From assembly GCF_007748035.1 (NCBI RefSeq), contig NZ_CP036278.1:2914001-2978000 (forward strand): a stretch of 64,000 bases of DNA, read 5' to 3'. Under the pieces are notes generated by a model. The model saw only the letters and a program-made list of their open reading frames with translations, was not told where the DNA came from and did not search any database. Within the stretch, counting starts at the first letter, position 1; each line of letters begins with the position of its first letter. The position numbers and the translations under genes were made by a program. Below are positions 27,262 to 35,962 of this stretch, piece by piece. This DNA is from Aeoliella mucimassa (GTDB lineage: Bacteria; Planctomycetota; Planctomycetia; Pirellulales; Lacipirellulaceae).

Positions 27262-28245
27262 ATGAGCAAATCGGCGCAACAATCTGCCCAACCTTCCCAG
27301 TTGGATCTCGACGTCGAATCGGCGGAAAGCAAGCTCACGCTCGACGAAATGACCCGCGTGATGGATGTCGCCCGGACGCTTCGCAAGGAGCGGTCGATCG
27401 CCCAGCGAGAGCTGAACCGCGAGGATACCATCGTTCTGCTGCGGCAGAAACTCCGCGAAGCGGCCGATCTGGCAGGCGATCCGGTGACCGACGAGCAGAT
27501 CGAAGTTGCGATCAAGCAGTACTTCGATAATCTGCACGAGTTCGAGACCCCCGAGCCTGGCTTCCAGACGTTTCTGGCCAGCGTGTACGTGCGTCGCTAC
27601 ACGATCACCGCCTGGACCCTGGCCCTGGCGGCCGCAGCCCTGCTGACCTGGGGCATGTGGTTCGGTGGTCTCCTCCCTGGCGACCGCCAGAACGAATTGC
27701 GGGCGCAGCAAACCTACAGTCAGACCATCAAAGTCGTAGAGTCGATCGAAACACTCTCGACCAATCCCGAAGTAACGAGCCAGGCCGAAGCAGCCCGCGC
27801 CGAAGCGGCCAGCTACCGCGACCGCGGCGAGGTCTCGGCCCTCGAACAACTAAAATCTCGCTTACTGCAGCAAGAATCGGTGCTAAACGCCGAATACCGA
27901 TTAATGATCCCCAACGATGGCCTGTCGGGCATCGAGCGGTTGGTCGAAGACACCGGCGGCGTCTCCGGCTCGTACGTCATCGTCGAAGCGGTCGACTCCC
28001 GGGGGCAGCCGGTTCCGACGCAGGTTCGCAACGCCGAATCGGGGCAGATGGTCACCGTCACGAAATGGGCCGAGCAAGTACCGCTCGAGGTGTTTGAGCA
28101 ATTGAAAGCAGACAAAGAGGCCGATGGCATTCTCGACTCGCGGGAGTTCGCCGTGAAGCGCCGCGGCGAGCCCGAGCTGGAGATCACGCTGCAGAACGGA
28201 TCCGGCGTGACATTGGAACGAGGAAGGCAGATCACTCAGTGGTAG
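27262..28245 (+). CDS. Membrane protein with a helical N-domain and an extracytoplasmic domain, unknown function (DUF6384-like)
   Basis: 327 residues from the ATG at 27262. The N-terminal 110 residues are helical and charged (LTLDEMTRVMDVARTLRKER, VTDEQIEVAIKQYFDNL). One transmembrane helix follows near residues 118-137 (ITAWTLALAAAALLTWGMWF), then a periplasmic helical stalk and a beta domain (GVSGSYVIVEAVDSRGQPVP). The N-part matches my memory of uncharacterised family DUF6384, which is a tentative assignment. Its stop overlaps the GTG start of the next gene by seven bases, so the two are translationally coupled. Confidence 0.7.
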   Translation: MSKSAQQSAQPSQLDLDVESAESKLTLDEMTRVMDVARTLRKERSIAQRELNREDTIVLLRQKLREAADLAGDPVTDEQIEVAIKQYFDNLHEFETPEPGFQTFLASVYVRRYTITAWTLALAAAALLTWGMWFGGLLPGDRQNELRAQQTYSQTIKVVESIETLSTNPEVTSQAEAARAEAASYRDRGEVSALEQLKSRLLQQESVLNAEYRLMIPNDGLSGIERLVEDTGGVSGSYVIVEAVDSRGQPVPTQVRNAESGQMVTVTKWAEQVPLEVFEQLKADKEADGILDSREFAVKRRGEPELEITLQNGSGVTLERGRQITQW

Positions 28246-29762
28246 GCACCCAAATCACCGGTCGGGATATCCTTCGCGAACTTGAGCGGGCCGTGCAAGA
28301 CGCCCGTCATCGAGCCGAAGGGGTCCGCGCCGATCTCGACAAACTCGATAAGTTCATGCAGGACGTTATCGAACGCCGGGGCGAGTCGCTCGTCGAACTG
28401 GCGCAGCATTACCTGCCCGACATGTCGAGCGAAACCATTGCTAAACAGTTTCGCGAGGTCCGTGGTCATCTCCAACAACTGCTGCACACCAAGCAGCAGC
28501 GCGAAAAGGACCTGCAAACCGCCTGGGACGACAACCTCGACCGTCGCGGCAAGCTCGAAACGGAAATCGACCAGCTGACGCATCGACTCGACGAGCTGGC
28601 AACCAAACGCGACGAGCTAGAAAAAGTGCTCGCTGAGCGATTGCGGACGCACAGCGAGTTTCAAACGCTCTCGCAACAAGCCTTGGCTGCCGAGACCGAA
28701 CTAAAGCGCAATGAGCTTCGCGTGGCCGAGATGCGCGACGAAGTCGCTGCGAAGCTTCCCGCGTATCGCAAGAGCCGGATGTTCCAGTACTTGCACCGAC
28801 GAGGGTTTGGCACCGCGGACTATCGCGGCCGCGGACTCACCCGCCAGCTCGACCGCTGGGTGGCCAAGCTGGTGCACTACAACAAGAACCGCCAGGGCTA
28901 CGAGTTCCTGCAGAAGACTCCTGAACTCATGGCCGCCGAGGTCGAGCGCCGGCGCGGCGAGTTCACCTCGCTCATGGAACAGATCGAAGCGATCGAGGAC
29001 CGTCTATCCGACGAAATCGGTTTGACCAACGTCCTACAGCAAGGCACCGAACAGGGCAAACAGCGTGAGCAATGCCTGGTTGAGCTTCGCCAACTGGAGG
29101 ACGCCCGCACTCAGATTGAGCACGAGATTGCCTCGCTAGAGCAGCGTGAAAACGAGTACTACGAAGCAGGCGTGAATCGGCTGAAGGAGTTTCTCGGGTC
29201 GATGGAAGAGACCGCACTGGCGATCCGCACCCGGGCGACTCCGCAAACCACCGACGACAACATTTTTAGCGAGATCCAGCACTGCAACCAGCAACTCCGC
29301 GATGCCCGCCAGCAAAGCCATGAAGATCGTGGCAAGCTGGAGGTCTGGCACGAGAAAATCTCGGGGCTCGATCAGGTAATGCGAAAGTTCCGAGCCAGCG
29401 AGTTCGACTCGCGGCGGTCGTTCTTCTCGCGGCAACTCGATGTCTCGCGCGAAGTCGATCGATACCTACAAGGCAACAACACCTCGGAAGGCTTGTGGAG
29501 CACGGTCCGCCGGTACCAGCAGTTCGTCCGCCCTCGCTACGACGATTCCAGTGATCAATGGAACGACCTGGGGGGCTTGTTCGATAGCGACGTTTCGCAC
29601 GTGCTGGGGAACGTACTGATCGAAGTGGCCGGCGAAGCCATGCGCCAGGCGGCCAATCGCAGCATGCACCGCCGAGGCCCCGCGCGGCAGCAGCAACGCC
29701 GCTCGTCGCACCGCCCACCCCACCGGCGCGGCGGGGGGTTCACCACCGGTCGAGGATTCTAA
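28239..29762 (+). CDS. Long coiled-coil protein coupled to the 27262 gene
   Basis: 507 residues with a GTG start that overlaps the upstream stop by seven bases. Extended coiled coils cover most of the first 400 residues (LETEIDQLTHRLDELATKRD, RTQIEHEIASLEQRENEYYE). A more globular section lies around residues 175-215 (SRMFQYLHRRGFGTADYRGR). The C-terminus is basic and low-complexity (Arg/Gly/His-rich, GPARQQQRRSSHRPPHRRGG), suggesting interaction with membrane or nucleic acid. It has no signal peptide or membrane helix. It probably forms a complex with the membrane protein encoded just upstream. Confidence 0.7.
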   Translation: MVGTQITGRDILRELERAVQDARHRAEGVRADLDKLDKFMQDVIERRGESLVELAQHYLPDMSSETIAKQFREVRGHLQQLLHTKQQREKDLQTAWDDNLDRRGKLETEIDQLTHRLDELATKRDELEKVLAERLRTHSEFQTLSQQALAAETELKRNELRVAEMRDEVAAKLPAYRKSRMFQYLHRRGFGTADYRGRGLTRQLDRWVAKLVHYNKNRQGYEFLQKTPELMAAEVERRRGEFTSLMEQIEAIEDRLSDEIGLTNVLQQGTEQGKQREQCLVELRQLEDARTQIEHEIASLEQRENEYYEAGVNRLKEFLGSMEETALAIRTRATPQTTDDNIFSEIQHCNQQLRDARQQSHEDRGKLEVWHEKISGLDQVMRKFRASEFDSRRSFFSRQLDVSREVDRYLQGNNTSEGLWSTVRRYQQFVRPRYDDSSDQWNDLGGLFDSDVSHVLGNVLIEVAGEAMRQAANRSMHRRGPARQQQRRSSHRPPHRRGGGFTTGRGF

Positions 29763-29795
29763 GCCACCGCTAACCAGCAAGAGAAGCGAGCCAGA

Positions 29796-30788
29796 CTACT
29801 CTTCTCCGGAAACCACTTCGGAGAAAGGCTTCTTCCGCCGCGGCATGTAGCGGCACAGTCCGATACCACCGAAGTAGAGAATCACCAGCGGCACCGCCAT
29901 GAGGATCATACTCTGCGGATCGGCTGGCGTGAGGATCGTAGAGATCACGCAAATCACGACGACCGCAATCTTCCATTGCTTCAAGTAAAGCGGCACATTG
30001 AAGATGCCGATGCGTTCGAGGAACAGCATGACCAACGGCAACTGAAAGCCGATGCCGAAACCAATCGGCAGGAACATGATGAAGCTCATCCACTCGTTAA
30101 TCACCGGATACGGCGCGACGCCAAGCACCTTGTAGAACGAGAACAAGAACTGCAGCACGTAGTAAATCGCCCCGTAGAAGGCCAACGCAGCCCCAGCGAG
30201 GAACAGGAGTAGGCTAAATGGCAAAAAGATGTGCACGTATTGCTTTTCGTGCGGATAGAGCCCCGCTGCGACAAATTGCCAGACAAACCAAAACACCGCG
30301 GGACTCGAGAACACGATGCCAAGCACAAGCGCGGCCTTGATCCACACCATGAAGCCCTGTGTCACCCCAGTAGCGATGATCTGATTCGCGTTGTCCTCCA
30401 CTCGCTGCCACTGGGTGATCGGCACTAACTCTTCATCCGACTCGATGCCGAGCTGCTTGGGCTCCATGAACACGATTTTGGGAGCCAACCCCTTCTCTTT
30501 ACGAATCTTGACCGCTGCGTCGATGTCTTCGGGGATGTCCTCCCCTTTCTTCTTGCGCTCCAGCAACTCCTGCGTGTATCGCTCGGTCGACTCTTCGAGC
30601 ACGTACTCGTCGATCGCGTCTTGCAGCGGTTCCTTCACTTTACCGACGAACCAACTGGCGAAGTACATGCCGATCAGAAAACCGATGGCAATCGCCAGAA
30701 TCGACTTGATCAGCGCACTTCGCAATTCCTCCAGGTGTTCCCCGAAGGTCATTTTGCTCTTCTCAAACAGGTCGTCGTGCGCGGGCAT
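29796..30788 (-). CDS. tatC: Sec-independent protein translocase TatC with an enlarged first periplasmic loop
   Basis: 330 residues against about 250 in most bacteria. The conserved N-terminus MTFGEHLEELRSALIKSI is at residues 13-30, so the true start may be the ATG at 30752. TatC helices are visible: LAIAIGFLIGMYFASWFVG, LGIVFSSPAVFWFVWQFVAA, FLPFSLLLFLAGAALAFYG, FIMFLPIGFGIGFQLPLVML and two C-terminal ones. F.GLYPHEK-like GLYPHEKQYV is present. Between TM1 and TM2 lies a charged insertion of roughly 80 residues (ERYTQELLERKKKGEDIPED). TatC recognises twin-arginine signals; no tatA or tatB gene is adjacent. It converges with the coiled-coil gene. Confidence 0.95.
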   Translation of the reverse strand: MPAHDDLFEKSKMTFGEHLEELRSALIKSILAIAIGFLIGMYFASWFVGKVKEPLQDAIDEYVLEESTERYTQELLERKKKGEDIPEDIDAAVKIRKEKGLAPKIVFMEPKQLGIESDEELVPITQWQRVEDNANQIIATGVTQGFMVWIKAALVLGIVFSSPAVFWFVWQFVAAGLYPHEKQYVHIFLPFSLLLFLAGAALAFYGAIYYVLQFLFSFYKVLGVAPYPVINEWMSFIMFLPIGFGIGFQLPLVMLFLERIGIFNVPLYLKQWKIAVVVICVISTILTPADPQSMILMAVPLVILYFGGIGLCRYMPRRKKPFSEVVSGEE

Positions 30789-31002
30789 CTGCGTTGGGAG
30801 GGGGCTCGAAGGTGGGTGCTGGGGCCGATACCAGTTCGGCCCGCGGAGTCCTCTATTCTAACAGCCGGCGGCCACAGGTCCCACTGGCTCCACAGCTCCA
30901 GCCTAGGGGAACCCGGCCCCAACTAGCGAAAACACCGAAACTTCCGATAATGATGGCTTGCGATCCGTTTTCCCCTTCCGTCTCTAGCCCGTGTCTGCTG
31001 CC

Positions 31003-31968
31003 ATGCTTTATCCCCTACGTTTTCAGCCATTGTTCAAGGAATACCTGTGGGGAGGCCGCCGGCTCGGGACGCTGCTCGCCAAGCCGATCGGCGACGGCCC
31101 GACTTACGCCGAAAGCTGGGAAGCGGTCGACCATGGCGACGACCAAAGCGTGGTCGCCGAAGGCCCCCTCGCTGGCCGCACGCTGCACCAGATTGTCGAC
31201 GAGCATGGCGAAGCCCTCTTCGGCAAGCATTACCCGCAGCCGATCTTCCCGCTGCTCTTCAAGTACCTCGACGCCAAGAAGACGCTTAGCGTGCAGGTAC
31301 ACCCTAACGACGAGCAAGGCGCGAAGCTCGACCCGCCCGACCTCGGTAAGACCGAAGCCTGGGTGGTGCTCGCTTCGGAGCCAGGCAGCCAAATCTACGC
31401 CGGACTGAAGCCTGGCACCACTCGCGAGTCGCTGGCCGCCGCCATCGAGTCGGGCACGAGCGACGAATGCCTGCACGCGTTCGAGCCGCAAGTTGGCGAC
31501 TGCGTATTCATCGAAGCTGGCACCGTACACGCCCTCGGCGAAGGTCTGGTGATCGCCGAGATCCAGCAGGCCAGCAACACGACCTTCCGCTTGTTCGACT
31601 GGAACCGGGTCGACGCCGAAGGCAAGTCGCGCCCGCTGCACATCGAAGAGTCGCTGGAAGTCTCCAACTACGCCCGCGGACCAGTCGATCCTCAAACGCC
31701 CGAACCCACCGCGGTCGAAGGTGTCGAGCGTCTGGTCGAGTGCGACAAGTTCATCCTCGAGCGGGCGAAGCGTAGCGAATCGCTCGAACTCGATCTGGCC
31801 GAACGCTTCCACCTGATCTCGGTACTCGACGGCGACGTCACGCTGACTGCTGGCGACTACACGCTGGAACTCAAGCAGGGCCAAACCGTGCTGGTGCCAG
31901 CGGCGTGCGAGAAAATCACGCTCGCTCCTAACCAGCCGAGCACCTGGCTCGACATGTACCTGCCTTAA
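31003..31968 (+). CDS. Mannose-6-phosphate isomerase, type I
   Basis: 321 residues from the ATG at 31003 (MLYPLRFQPLFKEYLWGGRR); a GTG at 30991 is an alternative. This is the short ManA form. Zinc ligands are visible in KTLSVQVHPNDEQ and in VFIEAGTVHALGEGLVIAE, and the substrate region TFRLFDWNRVDAEGK is typical. It interconverts fructose-6-P and mannose-6-P and so feeds GDP-sugar and exopolysaccharide synthesis. The gene is divergent from tatC across about 210 bases and converges with holA. Confidence 0.93.
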   Translation: MLYPLRFQPLFKEYLWGGRRLGTLLAKPIGDGPTYAESWEAVDHGDDQSVVAEGPLAGRTLHQIVDEHGEALFGKHYPQPIFPLLFKYLDAKKTLSVQVHPNDEQGAKLDPPDLGKTEAWVVLASEPGSQIYAGLKPGTTRESLAAAIESGTSDECLHAFEPQVGDCVFIEAGTVHALGEGLVIAEIQQASNTTFRLFDWNRVDAEGKSRPLHIEESLEVSNYARGPVDPQTPEPTAVEGVERLVECDKFILERAKRSESLELDLAERFHLISVLDGDVTLTAGDYTLELKQGQTVLVPAACEKITLAPNQPSTWLDMYLP

Positions 31969-31983
31969 CTCGCGGTCGGCGGC

Positions 31984-33039
31984 TTACGACCGAGCCATCC
32001 GCCGCGGTGAAGCCTCGCCCGACAGGCGGACGATCAAGCGTTCCAGCTCCAAGCGGGCGCCGCTGGGGGTGCTGTTATGCCCTTTCATCGCGAGATCCAT
32101 CTCTAGCAACCAAGTCGAAAGCTGCATCGCTCGCGGGCGGGCGATCGCTTTCAGTTGGTTGGTGGCCTCGTCGGTTTTGTTTTTCCAGAACCCCGCATTC
32201 ATCATGATCTGCGGAAAGTAAGGGCGTTTGCCGGCCGCTTCGCCTTGCTCGACTAGTCGGCTGGCCGTGGCAAACTTGCGGAGCGTGTAAGCCACCTGCG
32301 CAAGAATCGGAATCGGCTCTTCGCCGGCCGCGAGGAGCCGATCGAGTTGCTTCAAGGCCTCGGCCGCGCGACCTTCGACCATCGCGTCGATCATGTCCCA
32401 CGTTTGGCGGGTGCGCCAGTCGCCAACGTTGGCTTCCACCAACGGAGCGGTAATCGCGCCGGAGTCGGCCATCAGCGACAGCTTGGCGACCTCCTGGTCC
32501 ATCAGCCCGAGCGACAGCGGCAACAGGTTGAACAAGCACTCGCACGCCTCGCGCTCGAGCGTCGCCTGATGCACGTGCTTCGCCCGATGGGTCAGCCACT
32601 TCTTCGCAGCGGTGATGAACTTCGACTGCCGGCCCCCTTTGTTGTCGGCCGGCACTCCGCAATCGACCGCCAGCCCGACCTTATCCGTGGCCTTGGCCAG
32701 GCGGGTGGTCTTCGGCCAGGTTTTCACTTCCAGCACGAGAGTCCGCGTGCCCTGCGGCGAGGCAACCCACGCCTCGAGCTTCTCACGGTACGTGCTGACG
32801 AACGGATCGGCCTCTTCAACGATCACCATGTTCGCGTCGTCGCCAAACAAGCTGGCCGTGGTCAACGCATCGTGCACGTCGCGCCACTCCACGTCCTTGC
32901 CGGTGTACACGTCGGCCGCCTCGCCCCCCTTGAGCGCCAGCAGCACCTCGCGCCGCAGGTAGTCGTCGTCGCCGTAAACCGCGCACAACGGTCCTCGCTC
33001 GGGCAGGGTCTTCGCAGTCAGAAATTCGAGGGAGAGCAT
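31984..33039 (-). CDS. holA: DNA polymerase III delta subunit (clamp-loader subunit)
   Basis: 351 residues from the ATG at 33039 (MLSLEFLTAKTLPERGPLCA); a start at 33144 would run into repeat element B. The N-terminal part has the delta-specific layout: VYGDDDYLRREVLLAL, then DDANMVIVEEADPFVSTYRE. The collar domain includes LGLMDQEVAKLSLMADSGAI, MIDAMVEGRAAEALKQLDRL and PILAQVAYTLRKFA. Delta opens the sliding clamp. Sequence conservation in this family is low and no catalytic residue exists, so the call rests on order and length (about 340 usual). Confidence 0.87.
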   Translation of the reverse strand: MLSLEFLTAKTLPERGPLCAVYGDDDYLRREVLLALKGGEAADVYTGKDVEWRDVHDALTTASLFGDDANMVIVEEADPFVSTYREKLEAWVASPQGTRTLVLEVKTWPKTTRLAKATDKVGLAVDCGVPADNKGGRQSKFITAAKKWLTHRAKHVHQATLEREACECLFNLLPLSLGLMDQEVAKLSLMADSGAITAPLVEANVGDWRTRQTWDMIDAMVEGRAAEALKQLDRLLAAGEEPIPILAQVAYTLRKFATASRLVEQGEAAGKRPYFPQIMMNAGFWKNKTDEATNQLKAIARPRAMQLSTWLLEMDLAMKGHNSTPSGARLELERLIVRLSGEASPRRMARS

Positions 33040-33116
33040 GAAGGTTGGGAGTTCGAAGTAGGGTGTTGGGGATTGCCCCTCCAGAGGAGGGGTTTGGTAG
33101 GGAGCTGCGGGGGACG

Positions 33117-33264
33117 AATAGATTCCCATTTCTGGAAAACGCATCCGTTGGGAAACTATTTTGCAGCTCCCTCAGGCGTCGTAAGCCATTACTAGGTAAC
33201 GCGTTACGACTACCACACCTAGCGACGGAGGCCGAAATAGATTCCCACCCATGGGAATCTATTT
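33117..33264 (+). repeat. Composite palindromic element B (AATAGATTCCCA arm family)
   Basis: Long-loop hairpin at 33117-33160: AATAGATTCCCA, a 20-base loop TTTCTGGAAAACGCATCCGT, then TGGGAAACTATT with one mismatch. After 74 bases comes the short-loop hairpin at 33235-33264 with perfect 13-bp arms around CCCA. The middle contains GTCGTAA (33178-33184) with TTACGAC (33204-33210) and the stretch CGTAAGCCATT. It aligns by eye with the middle of element C. It sits upstream of holA. The remainder of 33040-33785 holds no gene that I can support. Confidence 0.8.
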
Positions 33265-33785
33265 TTCGCCCCGAACCCCAGGCGTTCTCACCGGTTCAGG
33301 TGACACACGACCTCGATACCACGTCGCCGGCCAAGGTGTCGCACAACGCTCGACACCCCGCCAGCTGGCAGCCCAAGGCGACCCTTATTAGACCAGTTTG
33401 CCGCCCGTTTTCAACAACGATTATTGGCCAGTTGGAGCGGACCTAGAGAGAGGATTACCGATCGTCGCCCGCAAGCGTTTCGAAGTCCGCACTGCCTTGT
33501 TCGGTGGACCAGCGAAGCCCAAGCGGCCTACGCGTTTCTGAAAAGGTGGAGCCACGGATCGACACGGACGGGCATGGATTTGTGGCGGGCTATCGGTGCT
33601 TTATCTGTGAAGTACCATTGCCGCGATAGCCTGCGGGCTTCAACTCGACTTAGGAATCCACAATTTCGGCTCTCACTGGTGCCGGAAGCGTAGAACTGTC
33701 ACGGTTGCATTCCCGCTGCGCGGCGGGGAGAATGGCGGTTGGCGAGTTGGTGCGGCCCCTTTCTCTTACGTTGATTGAGCCTTTC

Positions 33786-34601
33786 ATGATGTTCCGCGTC
33801 GCTTTGTGTGGTCTGTTGGTCAGTACGCTGCTTACTCAAGTTTCCTCGGCGGTTGCCCAGGACGCGGTGCCGGTGATTCTCGCCCATCGAGGGGGGGCCT
33901 ACGAGTACGAAGAGAACACCATGCAAGGGTTTCGCGCCTGCTACGAGGCGGGCATTCGCGGGTTTGAGACCGACATTCGCATGACCAAGGATGGCGTGCT
34001 CGTGATCCTGCACGACGACGACCTGAAACGAACCCACAACGGCACCGGAGCGGTCGAACACATGACCGCCGACGAGCTGAAGCAGATTACCACCAAGCAG
34101 GGCCAAGCGTTTTTGTTCCTCGACGAACTGCTCGAGTACTTTGCCGACAAGCCAGGCGTGATGATCGAGCTGGAGATGAAGACCAAGAACCACGATCTGT
34201 ACCCCGATAGTCGCATCGACGAGTACTGCGTGAAGCTGCACGAAGCGGCCACCCGGCTGCAGCCCGCTGGTTCGAAGTACGTGTTCACTTCGTTCGATAA
34301 GCGTCCGCTCAAGGCGATCCGCGGACTCGACGCCGACGCCCGCACGGCGTTTATCAAGAGCGCCCCGCTGACGCCGGAGTTCATCGCCGAGGCCAAGGAA
34401 CTACAGGCCAACCACATCGCCTGCCGCATCAGCGGCACGTCGCGCGACCTGGTGGAACAGGCCCACGCCGAGGGGTTCCAAGTGAACTGCTGGCCGGGCC
34501 GATCGCCGCAAGACTTCTACCTGGCCATCGGCCTGGGAGTCGACGTGCACTGCACCGACATCCCAATGGCGATTCAGAAGGTGAAAGAGGGATTGCCGTG
34601 A
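33786..34601 (+). CDS. Secreted glycerophosphodiester phosphodiesterase family protein
   Basis: 271 residues from the ATG at 33786, with a signal peptide (ALCGLLVSTLLTQVSSAVAQ). The GDPD motifs are complete: VILAHRGGAYEYEENT with the His-Arg-Gly catalytic start, GFETDIRMTKDGVLVILHDD with the metal acids and second His, and KRTHNGTG. Late segments VNCWPGRSPQDFYLAIGLGV and DVHCTDIP close the TIM barrel. It hydrolyses glycerophosphodiesters to glycerol-3-phosphate and alcohol. Length is usual. It probably acts in the periplasm. Confidence 0.93.
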   Translation: MMFRVALCGLLVSTLLTQVSSAVAQDAVPVILAHRGGAYEYEENTMQGFRACYEAGIRGFETDIRMTKDGVLVILHDDDLKRTHNGTGAVEHMTADELKQITTKQGQAFLFLDELLEYFADKPGVMIELEMKTKNHDLYPDSRIDEYCVKLHEAATRLQPAGSKYVFTSFDKRPLKAIRGLDADARTAFIKSAPLTPEFIAEAKELQANHIACRISGTSRDLVEQAHAEGFQVNCWPGRSPQDFYLAIGLGVDVHCTDIPMAIQKVKEGLP

Positions 34602-34663
34602 GGGAGTGAGCTGAGCGGTATTGCGTACTGACCGAAAACCAATCGGACAAGACGTTAGCAACC

Positions 34664-35053
34664 TCACTCCTCCGCTGGTTCACCGTCTGTTGTTTCTGCC
34701 GGGGAATCCTCTGCGAAGCTCTGGCTGTACTCTTCGACGAGTTCTTCATAGTCCGCACGGTTTTCGTAGGTTGGATGGTATTTATCTTGCAGCGTCTTTA
34801 ACTCTTTAAGCACTTGCTCTGCATTATCGGCTTCAAGCTGCGTTACTGTCGTGTCGACGAGCTGTTGGGATGCATTGCCGAAGTAGGCATTGTCTCCAAG
34901 ACTCTGCACCCCGCCAACAGCAGAGGCTACCAAGTAACTCATACCAATCGCCCCAATGCCTAACAGAATGCGAGGCCACCGCTTATCTTGAAACTCGCTT
35001 ACGAACCACAAGATCGGAAGCAAAACAACAGCCACGAGAGGACTTTCGAGCAT
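34664..35053 (-). CDS. Small membrane protein of unknown function
   Basis: 129 residues from the ATG at 35053 (MLESPLVAVVLLPILWFVSE), preceded by a GGGGG purine run. Two membrane helices (VAVVLLPILWFVSE and ILLGIGAIGMSYLVASAV) precede a soluble, acidic helical tail (LEADNAEQVLKELKTLQDKY) ending PAETTDGEPAEE. No family is recognised. It converges with the phosphodiesterase gene. Confidence 0.65.
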   Translation of the reverse strand: MLESPLVAVVLLPILWFVSEFQDKRWPRILLGIGAIGMSYLVASAVGGVQSLGDNAYFGNASQQLVDTTVTQLEADNAEQVLKELKTLQDKYHPTYENRADYEELVEEYSQSFAEDSPAETTDGEPAEE

Positions 35054-35159
35054 AGCTATAACCCCCCTGAACGATGAGAACGCTTGAAAAGTGATACTGC
35101 TATTGTACCACACATTGGTGCGTCTCCCAGAATGTGGGTGGTGAGAGATACGCTCTCTC

Positions 35160-35205
35160 GGCGACTCGGATCTACAGCCCCCGCACGGCACCCAACGTGC
35201 CGCTT
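35160..35205. repeat. 46-bp direct repeat, copy 1 (flanks the toxin-antitoxin pair)
   Basis: Starts GGCGACTCGGATCTACAGCC and ends GTGCCGCTT. It matches 35963-36008 at 45 of 46 positions; the one difference is A at 35190 versus G at 35993. Copy 2 contains the last codons and stop of the gene at 35975-37744, whereas copy 1 is outside any gene. The two copies bracket the vapBC-type pair. Confidence 0.9.
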
Positions 35206-35214
35206 TAGGTCCTC

Positions 35215-35667
35215 TTATCGCTTCTGTATATCTAACTTCGCTGGTGAAATCGCGGTAATCTCTTCGAACCTGGTGAAGTCAGCATGGTTGAAGCTCAGGA
35301 TGTGACTGATGCCGTGGCGGACCATGGCGGCAACGAGTCGACAGTCGTGTGCCTTCTTGCCCGCAACCTGATAGGTAGCGACAAGATCCCGCCAGTGGTC
35401 GAAGACGGATCGCTCGTCGCGGCGAAGGGGAAAAAGAGAGACCATTCGATCAACTTCAAGATTGGCTCGCTCCGTAGACAAACCCAATCCATTCACTTCA
35501 GTTGGACGCGTAGCAACGACCCAGAATTCATAGACAACTTGCGGGACGACACAAAGCTGGTGCCCGACCGCTCTCAACGAATGCATAGCCGATCGAGCGA
35601 CGCCGCTGTCGGGATGGCTTGGCTGCATGGCACGCAACAACAGATTGGTATCCAGCAGAACAATCAT
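35215..35667 (-). CDS. PIN-domain toxin, VapC-type
   Basis: 150 residues from the ATG at 35667. The PIN active-site acids are readable: MIVLLDTNLLLRAMQP (first Asp), VPQVVYEFWVVATRP (Glu), KAHDCRLVAAMVRHGI (Asp) and ILSFNHADFTRF (fourth acid). Such proteins are Mg2+-dependent RNases, often cutting tRNA or rRNA. The start overlaps the antitoxin stop by four bases (ATGA), the normal arrangement for translational coupling. The target cannot be predicted. Confidence 0.92.
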   Translation of the reverse strand: MIVLLDTNLLLRAMQPSHPDSGVARSAMHSLRAVGHQLCVVPQVVYEFWVVATRPTEVNGLGLSTERANLEVDRMVSLFPLRRDERSVFDHWRDLVATYQVAGKKAHDCRLVAAMVRHGISHILSFNHADFTRFEEITAISPAKLDIQKR

Positions 35668-35918
35668 TCCCCTCGCCCGGCGTAGATACCTTCGCGGTCG
35701 TCTTCGGCAACGGCCTCGATATCGCCATGGCCTGCTAGCCACTCTTCAAATCGAGCGGACCAGGACTCGTAAGCCTCCGAATCGGTGTCCTGCGACTCGA
35801 TGCGGTGACGGAGCAAATCAATCGCCTCGTTCATGGCTTCGTCGCGGGTGCGAAATATGCCAGAAGCGACCAACTGCTCGATGTACTGCAAATTATCGTG
35901 GCTCATACCTGTGCTCAT
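35664..35918 (-). CDS. Antitoxin of the VapBC-type pair
   Basis: 84 residues from the ATG at 35918 (MSTGMSHDNLQYIEQLVASG); the ATG at 35906 is possible. The N-terminal part (IFRTRDEAMNEAIDLLRHRI) resembles a ribbon-helix-helix DNA-binding module and the acidic C-terminus (DIEAVAEDDREGIYAGRGE) is suited to neutralising the toxin. It should bind its partner and repress the shared promoter. It lies four bases into the toxin gene, and the whole module is bracketed by the 46-bp direct repeats. Confidence 0.85.
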   Translation of the reverse strand: MSTGMSHDNLQYIEQLVASGIFRTRDEAMNEAIDLLRHRIESQDTDSEAYESWSARFEEWLAGHGDIEAVAEDDREGIYAGRGE

Positions 35919-35962
35919 AATAGAGTCTCCTCTGCACAAGTATAGTCGATGGCGAGTCGCCG

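Noticed and set aside
33424-33693. 89-codon frame downstream of element B
   Set aside because: No start context, no recognisable features, Arg/Ser-rich composition typical of non-coding GC-rich sequence.
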